NCBI RefSeq assembly: GCF_012913485.1
Contig: NZ_CP051774.1
Location: forward strand, 4,092,001-4,156,000
Origin: Luteolibacter luteus
Lineage (GTDB): Bacteria; Verrucomicrobiota; Verrucomicrobiia; Verrucomicrobiales; Akkermansiaceae
Length of the DNA stretch: 64,000 nucleotides
Direction: 5' to 3'
Below the pieces are notes generated by a model. It made no database searches. It had not been told where the DNA came from and saw only the letters and a program-made list of their open reading frames with translations. A program made the position numbers and the translations under genes. Shown piece by piece: positions 42,367 through 50,069 of the stretch. Position 1 is the first letter of the stretch. Each line of letters begins with the position of its first letter.

Positions 42367-43329
42367 ATGACCGGGCGGCGATCTGTCATGGGAGTGGCGG
42401 TGGCTTGGATGCTGTCGTTTGCTCCGGCGCTGGCGTTCGATACCTTTTTGCAGATATCGTCTAACGGCAAGCCGCTACCGTCTGACAACACGCATGGCTG
42501 GGTGGAAGTTCTGGGGTTCTCCCATGGCTCCGATGTGGACTTGGGCTTGGGTGGCCTGCCCGGGAAAATGGAGCCCAAGAAGGGGATTCTCCAAATAGCG
42601 CAGGATCGGACCATCGTAAGCATGATGGATGCCTTGCTAAGGGGCCAGCGGAGGGATCTCCTCATCCAAGTGCCTCAGAGGCAGGCGAACCGCGTAACGG
42701 TTTTCAACGAGGTGCAGTTCAAGGATTGTTACTTCACGAAGATCGGGTCATCGCTCAACGAGGGCGATGACCTATCGATTTTCAGTATCGAGTTCATTTA
42801 CTCGCAGATTCTCTGGACCGTTACGATTCCGAACGCCTCCGGGTCCGAGTATCTGGCGGTAGGGACTGGCTACGACATCGCTGAGGCGATACCGATCGAT
42901 CGGGGGACGGTCACATCTCCGGTTCCTGGTGCCTATGCCGGAGCAAGCGATGATGGCGATGTGGACAACGATGGAATCCCTGATGCCTGGGAGACTGCGA
43001 ATGGCCTGGATCCCGGCAATGCGACCGATGCCAACCAGGATAGGGATGGCGATGGCTTCTCGAATCGGGACGAGTATCTGGCCGGAACCAATCCTTCCTC
43101 GGGAACTTCCTTTTTCCGAGCTGTTGTGAATGGCCCTGGCACCAGCGGTGGCAGCGATATCACGCTTTCGTGGAGCAGCGTGGCGGGGAAGACCTATACC
43201 ATCCTCGCCACACAGGATCTCGCGCAGCCCTTCCTGCCCATCGGTTCGGTCACGGCGAGCGGGACGCAATCAACTTTCCCAACGAGTTTGGCCGCCGGCC
43301 GATTCTTCAAGTTGAGTGTGGGCGAGTGA
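42367..43329 (+). CDS. Sec-exported Hcp-like protein with Ca-binding and beta-strand C-terminal module
   Basis: A 320-residue protein starting 2 bp after the previous stop. A signal peptide (MGVAVAWMLSFAPALA) is followed by an Hcp-like domain (FDTFLQISSNGKPLP, HGWVEVLGFSHGSD, then FNEVQFKDCYFTKIGSS and FSIEFIYSQILWTV). From about residue 198 come thrombospondin type 3-like Ca motifs (DVDNDGIPDAWE, DRDGDGFSNRDEYLAGTNP) and a final beta domain (YTILATQDLAQPF, RFFKLSVGE). The C-terminal module recurs in other exported proteins here and may direct surface attachment. Confidence 0.68.
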   Translation: MTGRRSVMGVAVAWMLSFAPALAFDTFLQISSNGKPLPSDNTHGWVEVLGFSHGSDVDLGLGGLPGKMEPKKGILQIAQDRTIVSMMDALLRGQRRDLLIQVPQRQANRVTVFNEVQFKDCYFTKIGSSLNEGDDLSIFSIEFIYSQILWTVTIPNASGSEYLAVGTGYDIAEAIPIDRGTVTSPVPGAYAGASDDGDVDNDGIPDAWETANGLDPGNATDANQDRDGDGFSNRDEYLAGTNPSSGTSFFRAVVNGPGTSGGSDITLSWSSVAGKTYTILATQDLAQPFLPIGSVTASGTQSTFPTSLAAGRFFKLSVGE

Positions 43330-43346
43330 GCCCTTTACCGGTGAAG

Positions 43347-43376
43347 AGCGCCAAACTTCGTGGTCGTGGCGCTTTG
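43347..43376 (+). terminator. Possible terminator after the Hcp-like pair
   Basis: AGCGCCA (43347-43353) pairs with TGGCGCT (43367-43373) with a 13-nt loop, followed by TTTGATT. It lies between convergent stops. The loop is long and the T-run short, so it is only moderately convincing. Confidence 0.4.
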
Positions 43377-43378
43377 AT

Positions 43379-44569
43379 TCAGGTGATCGCTCTGGGGGAA
43401 CCCCGTGTGATTCTCCTCAGCAGCATCTCCAAAGGGCCTTGTGGAAAATATTTCAGCCACGCTTTGGTAAGAATGATCTGAATCCCCCAGATCATGGGGA
43501 CGATGATCAGTTGCCCCAAGCGGCCGAAAGACCCGATGAGGCCCAGTCCTTGCCCGTGGAAAATGAAGCAAGCAACGAGGGACTGGAGAAGATAATTGCT
43601 CAATGCGGTACGGCCGAGACACTCCAATGTAGTGCGCTCTCCGGGTAAGGGGTGCCTGCTGATCCATAGACGGATGAAGGCTAGGTATCCGAGCGACGTG
43701 ATGATTCCCCCGAAGAAGAGCCAAGCCCACATGATGTAGCAACTCCTCATCATCGCGAAGCCGGATAGCCACCAGTAGATCAGGCCGATCGCGGTGACCG
43801 TCCATCCCGTCGCACAAGCGATGGCTGCCAATCGCCGGAGGCGGCCGCGGTTTTGCGGTGTTCCCAAGCCCCCGGATTTGAGAAGGGACATTCCCAGAAA
43901 CATCATTCCCAAAGGTTCGAAGTCCACGATGTAGCCTCCCGTCTGATTCTCGCGGGCGTTCAGGGCGCGGAGTTCGAAGTGATCGATCCATCGTCCCCGG
44001 TAGACCGTCACTTCCTCCCTCCCAGCCTGACGATAGGCCTCAATGTCGAATTCGGAGTTGGCCTCGGGGATGGCGAACCAAAGGGTTGCTGCTATCGAAA
44101 GGCAAATCACCGCCAGGACAAGAAGGGTGCGGGGCTTTCTCCGGTGAAAGGGATAGGCGATTGCGCCACAGACGGCGTAGTCGGTGAGGACATCGCCGTA
44201 CCACAAGAGATAGGCGTGGATGAATCCGATGACGAACAGTCCCGCCATCCGGCGGTAGTGGGCTGGTCCGGGAGCTTGGCCCGCGGCTTCAGTAGCCCGG
44301 GCCATCAGGACAAGCCCTGCTCCGAAAGGCATGGCGAGGAGCGGGTAGAACTTCTGGGCGAAAAACAACTCGCTGAAAAACCATGCTAGCTTGTCACTAA
44401 GTGAATCGAAGTGATCGTAGAGCGAGGGAAAGAAATAGGCCCCGCTGTTCATTGCGAAACCTTTGATGTTGAGCAGCAGGATCCCCAGGATCGCAATGCC
44501 GCGAATGATATCGAGCTCCCGGATCCTCTGGAGATGGGGTAAGGGTGGAGGGATCTGCTGGGAACTCAC
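43379..44569 (-). CDS. DUF418-family membrane protein
   Basis: A 396-residue protein with about eight to ten hydrophobic segments, starting at GTG. The N-terminal phrase IRELDIIRGIAILGILLLNI and the FYPLLAMPFGAGLVLM stretch are typical of DUF418 proteins (YeiB-like), as is the C-terminal ERTTLECLGRTALSNYLLQS. The group is distantly like membrane acyltransferases, and its function is unknown. It lies 57 bp downstream of the VOC gene on the same strand. Confidence 0.85.
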   Translation of the reverse strand: MSSQQIPPPLPHLQRIRELDIIRGIAILGILLLNIKGFAMNSGAYFFPSLYDHFDSLSDKLAWFFSELFFAQKFYPLLAMPFGAGLVLMARATEAAGQAPGPAHYRRMAGLFVIGFIHAYLLWYGDVLTDYAVCGAIAYPFHRRKPRTLLVLAVICLSIAATLWFAIPEANSEFDIEAYRQAGREEVTVYRGRWIDHFELRALNARENQTGGYIVDFEPLGMMFLGMSLLKSGGLGTPQNRGRLRRLAAIACATGWTVTAIGLIYWWLSGFAMMRSCYIMWAWLFFGGIITSLGYLAFIRLWISRHPLPGERTTLECLGRTALSNYLLQSLVACFIFHGQGLGLIGSFGRLGQLIIVPMIWGIQIILTKAWLKYFPQGPLEMLLRRITRGSPRAIT

Positions 44570-44626
44570 GCGGTGGATGGCAGGGAGAGGCGCTCCTCAT
44601 ATCCACCACGGTGTCGGCTGGCACGA

Positions 44627-45118
44627 TCAAAGGCTAGATTCGTCCAGAAGCCGCTGCAGGTCCAAGGGATGGCTATACATGTCGAGAGAGCCGTCCGGCT
44701 TCCGTGGCCATTCTTCCATCGGGCGATCGCGGTAAAGTTCGACTCCGTTTTGGTCCGGGTCCCGAAGGTAGAGAGCCTCACTGACGCCGTGATCCGAGGC
44801 TCCGTCCAGGCGGATGCCTGCCTTGATGAGACGATGCAGTGCATTGCCCAGCGTCGCGCGGTCGGGATAGAGGATAGCGGTATGGTAGAGCCCGGTGCTG
44901 CGGCGCGGGGGAGGGGATGCACCGAGGCTCTCCCACGTATTCAGGCCAATGTGATGATGGTAGCCACCCGCGGAGAGGAAAGCGGCTGAGTCACCGAAGC
45001 GCTGCATTTCCTGGAAGCCGAGCACATCGCGGTAGAATCGGAGGGCGCGCTCAAGGTCCGCGACCTTCAAGTGGACGTGGCCGATGCGCACTTGCGGGTC
45101 GATTGTGGATGGATTCAT
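44627..45118 (-). CDS. VOC-family (glyoxalase/extradiol dioxygenase-like) metalloprotein
   Basis: A 163-residue protein with one VOC half well preserved: IGHVHLKVADLERALRFYRDVLGF (metal His first), GGYHHHIGLNTW (second His region), then a second beta-alpha-beta-beta unit ending NGVELYRDRPMEEWP (metal Glu). The pattern resembles the CatE-like catechol 2,3-dioxygenase group, where the second His and Glu bind a divalent metal. Substrate is unknown. The ATG at 45118 is the clear start. Confidence 0.83.
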   Translation of the reverse strand: MNPSTIDPQVRIGHVHLKVADLERALRFYRDVLGFQEMQRFGDSAAFLSAGGYHHHIGLNTWESLGASPPPRRSTGLYHTAILYPDRATLGNALHRLIKAGIRLDGASDHGVSEALYLRDPDQNGVELYRDRPMEEWPRKPDGSLDMYSHPLDLQRLLDESSL

Positions 45119-45270
45119 GCCGCGAGCCTATCCCGGCCCGGCGCTTTGTCCCAATGCTGTCTTGCTATGGTGGGCATGCACGGGCGGCATGCCGGGTGTT
45201 GAATCGGCGGCCGGAATTGGAACGGCATTTCCTTTTCCCTACGGAAGATCGGTGCTATGGACGAAATGCG

Positions 45271-45723
45271 ATGAATGATTCCGATTCTCCTCCTCCGGTA
45301 CCGGGACCCTATGCGGCTCCAGTTGTGACGAATCCTATCGCGCCTCAAGCTGCGGGATTGATTTCAAGCGACGAGAGAATGTGGGCGATGCTCGGGCATC
45401 TCTCCGCACTGACGGGGCTTCTCACGGGCGGGATCGGCTATGTCGCCGGTCCCTTGATCATCTGGCAGGTGAAGAAGGATACGATGCCCTTCGCTTCCTC
45501 GGAGTCGAAGGAGGCTCTCAATTTCAACATTTCGTGGTTCCTGTGGGGAGCCGTCCTTGCTGCTGTCACCGTGCCGCTGATGTTTCTTCTCGTTGGCTTC
45601 TTCCTCTTGCCCGTGCTCATTGTCTATCCTGTCGTGTGGGCGATTTTTTGCATTGTCGGGGGATTGAGGGCGAATGAAGGCAAGTCCTACAAGTATCCTC
45701 TGACCGTGCGGTTCGTCCAGTGA
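45271..45723 (+). CDS. DUF4870-family membrane protein
   Basis: A 150-residue protein. A Pro-rich N-terminal tail (SPPPVPGPYAAPVV) precedes the signature MWAMLGHLSALTGLL, then YVAGPLIIWQVKKDTMPF and SKEALNFNISW, the hallmarks of DUF4870, and two or three hydrophobic helices. The function is unknown. It is related in layout to Tic20-like small membrane proteins. The P-loop gene overlaps or closely follows it. Confidence 0.85.
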   Translation: MNDSDSPPPVPGPYAAPVVTNPIAPQAAGLISSDERMWAMLGHLSALTGLLTGGIGYVAGPLIIWQVKKDTMPFASSESKEALNFNISWFLWGAVLAAVTVPLMFLLVGFFLLPVLIVYPVVWAIFCIVGGLRANEGKSYKYPLTVRFVQ

Positions 45724-45770
45724 TGTGGGTTGTATCGGAGCTGCCGCTTGGTGAAGCTGGCGGTGTGGAA

Positions 45771-46268
45771 ATGAAGATTTGCCATGTCGTGACGGGCCCG
45801 GCGGGTGCCGGAAAGAGCGCCTATGCGCGCAAGCTGGCAGCGGAGATCGGGGCATGCTTGATCGATAGCGATATCGCTACGGAGCGTCTCGTGCGTGCCG
45901 GCTTGTCACTGGCGGGGCTCGATCCGGATGATCGTGATTCTCCGGCCTACAAGAGCGCTTACCGCGATGCGGTGTATGAGGCGATGTACGACATTGCAGT
46001 GGCGAATCTGCCACAGGTGCCGGTGGTGCTAGCCGGACCATTCACGCGCGAAGGGGGCGAGGCTGACTGGCCGACGCGATTGGAGGATCGGCTCGGAACT
46101 CGTGCGGTGATTCATTTTGTCTGGTGCCCGCCCGAAGTGAGGCGGGAACGAATGATCGCACGAGGCGAGGAACGTGATCGTCCCAAACTGCGTGATTGGG
46201 CGACGTACGCTGCCCAGTGCCGCGAAGAGCGGCCGGTGTGGGAACATGTCTTCGTGGAGACCACGTGA
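45771..46268 (+). CDS. P-loop NTPase, zeta-toxin/AAA_33-like kinase candidate
   Basis: A 165-residue protein beginning just before a Walker A motif (TGPAGAGKSAYAR, residues 8-20). Downstream is LIDSDIATERL, the acidic strand of small-molecule kinases, and late Arg-rich elements (RRERMIARGEERDRPK) resembling a lid with catalytic Arg. This fits the AAA_33 group of small-molecule or RNA-end kinases. The substrate is unknown. In-frame starts also exist at 45720 and 45723, but they place the P-loop unusually far inside. Confidence 0.75.
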   Translation: MKICHVVTGPAGAGKSAYARKLAAEIGACLIDSDIATERLVRAGLSLAGLDPDDRDSPAYKSAYRDAVYEAMYDIAVANLPQVPVVLAGPFTREGGEADWPTRLEDRLGTRAVIHFVWCPPEVRRERMIARGEERDRPKLRDWATYAAQCREERPVWEHVFVETT

Positions 46269-46273
46269 GGGTC

Positions 46274-47368
46274 TCAAACGAGCTCACGATAAACCGACAT
46301 CGTTCCTTCAAGCATTGCTTCGAGAGTGAAGGGGTGCTGCGAAGGAACCGGCGGCGGATTTTCTAAGAGGGCGCGAATGATTTTGCTAGCTGCTGCCGGA
46401 TCGTTGGGCGGGATTTGCCCGGCGGGGTAGAGCAATCGCAACTGTTCGCCCACGCCGCCGTGATCGTAGCCAGCCACGGGTATGCCGAGCCCGAGGGCTT
46501 CGAGCGTCGTGCGGCCGAAGGACTCAGACTGGGTGGTGAGTGAAAGCACCACCGTGGAGATCGCGAGGATTTCCTTCAGATCGGAGCGCCCGCCCGTGAA
46601 GGTGATCCTTTGAGAGAGTCCTTCCTTTTCGAAGAGCGCGCGGATTTCATCGAGGTAAGCCGCCTTTCGAGGGTGAGCACCGCCTGCGATGACGCCATGG
46701 ATGCCCTCGTCGGCAGACAGGTCCTTCAGGATTTTGGCAAAGTCCTCATGTCCTTTGAGCCGTGTGATCCGTCCCGGTAGAGTGAGCAGTCGCTTCCCGC
46801 GGGTGGCGGGGAATTCGCGATGGAAGCCTTCGATCCACTCAGGGGATGGGCGATACCCATGGGGGTAATCGGAGGGATCGATGCCCCGGTGAACCACGCG
46901 AAGCTTGGCGGGATCGACGCGTGGATAGTGTTTTAACACGTGGTCACGAATGCTTTCCGAGACACAGATCACGCGTTCCCCGCAGGTCATGATCTCGGAG
47001 TAGCGGTTCACGGAATTGAAGCCGTGTACCGTGGTGACCAACCGCGGGCGTTTTGCAGGATCCATACCGCGCCAGGCAAGCCATGCCAGCCAGGCGGGGA
47101 CGCGGGAGCGAAGATGGAGAATGTCGGGCTTCTCTTCCGTGAAGAGCCGCCTGAGCTTCGGCACCAGCAGTAGGGAAGACAGACGCTTGCGCCCGACGGG
47201 CATCGTGAGGTGGCGGGTGCCGCAGGCTTCCAACTGCTTCACCATCTTGCCGCCGCCGGAGATGACGACAGAGTCGTGGCCCTTGTCCCCGAGATATTGG
47301 GCGAGTTCCAGGGTGCCTCGTTCGACGCCACCGGACTCCATTTCGGGAATCATCTGGAGGACTTTCAT
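46274..47368 (-). CDS. GT4-family glycosyltransferase
   Basis: A 364-residue GT-B enzyme. The N-terminus (MKVLQMIPEMESGGVERGTLELA) is the typical acceptor-domain start. The C-terminal donor domain has LPGRITRLKGHEDF and the E-x7-E motif in ESFGRTTLE, followed by PVAGYDHGG. Retaining transfer of a sugar to an envelope lipid is expected. Its start overlaps the stop of the ELM1-like gene (ATGA), the last of three coupled envelope genes. Confidence 0.9.
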   Translation of the reverse strand: MKVLQMIPEMESGGVERGTLELAQYLGDKGHDSVVISGGGKMVKQLEACGTRHLTMPVGRKRLSSLLLVPKLRRLFTEEKPDILHLRSRVPAWLAWLAWRGMDPAKRPRLVTTVHGFNSVNRYSEIMTCGERVICVSESIRDHVLKHYPRVDPAKLRVVHRGIDPSDYPHGYRPSPEWIEGFHREFPATRGKRLLTLPGRITRLKGHEDFAKILKDLSADEGIHGVIAGGAHPRKAAYLDEIRALFEKEGLSQRITFTGGRSDLKEILAISTVVLSLTTQSESFGRTTLEALGLGIPVAGYDHGGVGEQLRLLYPAGQIPPNDPAAASKIIRALLENPPPVPSQHPFTLEAMLEGTMSVYRELV

Positions 47369-48282
47369 GTGGAAAGAAATTTTTCGATGACGATGGCCGC
47401 GCAGCGATCGGCCTCGCGCAGGACGTCGGGAGGAGTGCTCAGGCCGGTGGCAGGGGACCAGCGGGAGAAAGACGTAACGTAGCCGGCCTCCGCCAGCTTG
47501 GCGATCCCCCGGGCCACGCGGCCCGCTTTTTTCAGGGAGGGCACGGGCAAGAGTCCGACCTTAGCTCCACTACTAAGGGCCTCGTAGATCATCGAAATGC
47601 TTTCTTCCGTGACCCAAACCTCGGCGGCAGAAGAGAGCCGGGAAGGGAGCCAGTCTCGGCCTGTTTCCGTATGCGGAAAGATCTGGAACTGCGGGATGCG
47701 CCTGGCGATGGCAGACAGCTGCCCTTCCGGTGTCCTTCTCGAATCGGTAATCGCCCATGGCTGGTCCGGGCAGCCAACGACAATTGCTTCGAGTGCCGAG
47801 ATGACTGCTTCTCCGTCCCAGCCGTGCGAACCGGAAGGGCCTCCAAGGAGGATCAAGCCACCTTCTCGACGAGCAGCCGGGGAAGGCGGGACACGATTCA
47901 ACGCACCCTTGGTGGGGATTACATTTGCGCGCGGCTGGTGATTTTCCAGATCATGTTCCGGTACTAGGCAGAGATCGAAGAACGAGGACGGAAGACTCGG
48001 TTTCATCAGCACGACGGAGGGCGCGCCGGTTCTCCGGGAGAGAGCGAGAAGGGATGGGTGAACCGCATGCCCTGCGCCTAACAGGAGTCGAGGGTGAGAA
48101 TGCTTCGCCAGTTCCTTCCAAGCGTGGCGCATGCGGGAGAAGGGTCCTTTTAAACCCGCAAGCCGGATGAGGGAGATTTCCACCGGACGAACGCGGCCGA
48201 TGGCTTCGGCGAGGCCATAGGATTGGTTTTCGTGGCCCGGTTTTCCGTCGGATAGGATGAGAATATGGAGCGGCTCTGTCAT
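47365..48282 (-). CDS. ELM1-like GT-B-fold protein
   Basis: A 305-residue protein of the group named after plant mitochondrial fission protein ELM1 and common in Gram-negative envelope loci. Typical phrases are LSDGKPGHENQSYGLAEAI at the N-terminus, LLLGAGHAVHPSLL, LLGGPSGSHGW and VWVTEESISMIYEAL. The fold is that of GT-B glycosyltransferases. The bacterial role is probably in lipid A or core sugar transfer but is not proven. The ATG overlaps the stop of the LpxL-like gene upstream. Confidence 0.82.
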   Translation of the reverse strand: MTEPLHILILSDGKPGHENQSYGLAEAIGRVRPVEISLIRLAGLKGPFSRMRHAWKELAKHSHPRLLLGAGHAVHPSLLALSRRTGAPSVVLMKPSLPSSFFDLCLVPEHDLENHQPRANVIPTKGALNRVPPSPAARREGGLILLGGPSGSHGWDGEAVISALEAIVVGCPDQPWAITDSRRTPEGQLSAIARRIPQFQIFPHTETGRDWLPSRLSSAAEVWVTEESISMIYEALSSGAKVGLLPVPSLKKAGRVARGIAKLAEAGYVTSFSRWSPATGLSTPPDVLREADRCAAIVIEKFLST

Positions 48283-49652
48283 TCCTTCCGTGCTTTCTTG
48301 GTAAGCACCAGTTTGGCCGCGAGATCCCGCCATCCCTCGATATCCGCAGGGCGGGGAAAACTGCGGGTGAAAGGTTTTCCGCTTGGGCCAATGCCAATGA
48401 TCGAGCGAAGTCCGATTGCTTTGGCAGCACGTGCGAACCGAGCATTGCCATCGAGAAGCAGAGCGAAATCGAGCGGGACCGGATGACTGGCATCGCATCG
48501 CTCCAGGAAGCCCTCGAGATGGCCCTCCGGTGTTTCGGGATCCCAAGGGTAACGCACGATTCGTGGATCCTCGGGCAGGGGTGGGAGATCACCGGGATCC
48601 ATCACGTCGATGCGGACATCGGGACGAAGCTCGAGCAACGTGGTGATCATGGCGACGGCCTCCGGGCATCCCTTCGGAAGAGTCGCGAAGAATCGCGTCG
48701 GGGCAGCGGCTTCCCGGGCGGCTTCGGTAGGGGAATCCTTCGTATAGAAACAAAGGGGCATCATCGTGTCCACTCGCCAACGGTCGTGGAACCAGAAGAC
48801 ATCGGTGAGCTGGTCCTTCATCGCCGTCTCCAAGTGGCGTATCACCACCGGGGTCTTCGCCTTGTCAGGAACGGGACGGACCTTCAGCTTCCATTGGCCG
48901 GTACCAACCGTGGTGATGGAAAGCGTGACCATTGCCGCCCCGGTGCGTCGAGCGACGAGAGCTGGCAGGGGCGTGCAAGAGGAGAGCCTGCCGAAAAAGG
49001 GGCAGAGCTCGCCGTGGCCACCCGCGCGCTGATCGGTCATCACCGTTAGGACGCCTCCATCGCGAACGAAGGCGAGGGGTCCGAGGAAGCCATCATGCTT
49101 GTTGAAGAGGAAGGCTCCCTGCTGCGAGCGGCGTTTCACGGTCAACTCGTCGAGCAAGGGATTGTCCAAAGCACGATAGATGGGGCCACCGCGGATATCA
49201 TCGCCCACTTCACGAACCAACTGGGCAAGGACTTCCCAATTGCCCATGTGAGCCCATACCAGCACGACGCCCCGGCCTTGGCGGACCGGCTCGAGCACGT
49301 GTTCCATGCCCTCATACTGGATGTGCTTGCGGAGTTCGTCAGGAGGCAGGGTGGCCGCGCGCTGGCTTCCGATCATGTTGGCGCCAGCACGGACGAAGGT
49401 TTCCCTCACCATCCGGCGCAGGGTGACGTCATCGGGAGGTTCGGTCGCGGTGGCAATGCGGAGATTCCGGGTGACGAGCCGCCGGTGCTTCGGGGAAAGC
49501 GCCCATGCCGCCAGCCCTAGCAAACTACCCGCGCGTGCCGCGGTTCCCAGGGAAGCAAGGCTCAGAACGCCCTCCATCACACGGAAAAGGGCATACTCCA
49601 GCCGGTGTGCCAGAGTTGGCTTTTTCCGGGCTGCCGGGATCTCATCGCTCAT
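48279..49652 (-). CDS. Fusion of an LpxL/HtrB-like acyltransferase with a GT9-like domain
   Basis: A 457-residue protein. Residues about 15-300 are a lipid A lauroyl/myristoyl acyltransferase: the catalytic H-x4-E is AHMGNWE (His135, Glu140), with DNPLLDELTVKRR and TVMTDQRAGGHG downstream. Residues about 310-457 resemble one Rossmann half of a GT9 heptosyltransferase (FATLPKGCPEAVAMITTLLE, LLDGNARFARAAKAIGLRS). LpxL proteins are usually about 300 residues, so this is an unusual extension. An ATG six codons upstream is also possible. First gene of a coupled trio with the ELM1-like and GT4 genes. Confidence 0.83.
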   Translation of the reverse strand: MSDEIPAARKKPTLAHRLEYALFRVMEGVLSLASLGTAARAGSLLGLAAWALSPKHRRLVTRNLRIATATEPPDDVTLRRMVRETFVRAGANMIGSQRAATLPPDELRKHIQYEGMEHVLEPVRQGRGVVLVWAHMGNWEVLAQLVREVGDDIRGGPIYRALDNPLLDELTVKRRSQQGAFLFNKHDGFLGPLAFVRDGGVLTVMTDQRAGGHGELCPFFGRLSSCTPLPALVARRTGAAMVTLSITTVGTGQWKLKVRPVPDKAKTPVVIRHLETAMKDQLTDVFWFHDRWRVDTMMPLCFYTKDSPTEAAREAAAPTRFFATLPKGCPEAVAMITTLLELRPDVRIDVMDPGDLPPLPEDPRIVRYPWDPETPEGHLEGFLERCDASHPVPLDFALLLDGNARFARAAKAIGLRSIIGIGPSGKPFTRSFPRPADIEGWRDLAAKLVLTKKARKE

Positions 49653-49740
49653 TCCCGGCGGACTTTCCATGGCCCGGGCCTTCCCGGCAAGCCCCGGGCT
49701 TGCATCCCCTGCCGGATCCTCCGTAGTCTCCCGCCGCTTC

Positions 49741-49812
49741 GCTCCCGTAGTTCAACGGATAGAACAAGGGTTTCCTAAACTCTAGATCTGGGTTCGATTC
49801 CCGGCGGGAGCA
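49741..49812 (+). tRNA. tRNA-Arg (anticodon CCT)
   Basis: A full cloverleaf: a 7-bp acceptor stem (GCTCCCG with CGGGAGC), D-stem GTTC/GAAC, anticodon loop TTCCTAA giving anticodon CCT (reads AGG), T-arm CTGGG-TTCGATT-CCCGG, discriminator A. The CCA end is not encoded and must be added by the enzyme. It lies divergent from the LpxL-like gene. Confidence 0.95.
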
Positions 49813-50001
49813 TTCTTCTTGATGAGCGCGGCGTTTAATTGCGCTCCCAGAGGTGCTTGATCTCACTTGGTTCCAAGGCGGTTCGGAAGGAGTGGTCATA
49901 ACCCGAGGAGGCTGGCGGATCCGGTTTCTGGCAAGCCGCCGGCGTTTCGTTTTATCTATGTGCTCCCAAGGGAGGCATCGCGGAATCTGGAGCGACGGGG
50001 C

Positions 50002-50042
50002 CTGAAAGAGAATGCGCTCCGGGCCCTTGGACCCGGAGCGCA
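50002..50042 (-). terminator. Rho-independent terminator of the FG-GAP gene
   Basis: TGCGCTCCGGG (50013-50023) pairs with CCCGGAGCGCA (50032-50042), an 11-bp perfect stem. On the minus strand the pyrimidine tract TTCTCTTTC follows. It is 27 bp past the stop of the FG-GAP protein gene. Confidence 0.72.
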
Positions 50043-50069
50043 CGAACATGAGCCCAATCGCTGGATTGA

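Noticed and set aside
46263-46288. CGTGAG/CTCACG inverted repeat between the P-loop and GT4 genes as a terminator
   Set aside because: The stem is short and overlaps the gene end, and no T-run follows on either strand.
49741-49812. tRNA-Arg as an attachment site of a mobile element
   Set aside because: No integrase, no repeated tRNA 3' end and no change in composition are seen nearby.
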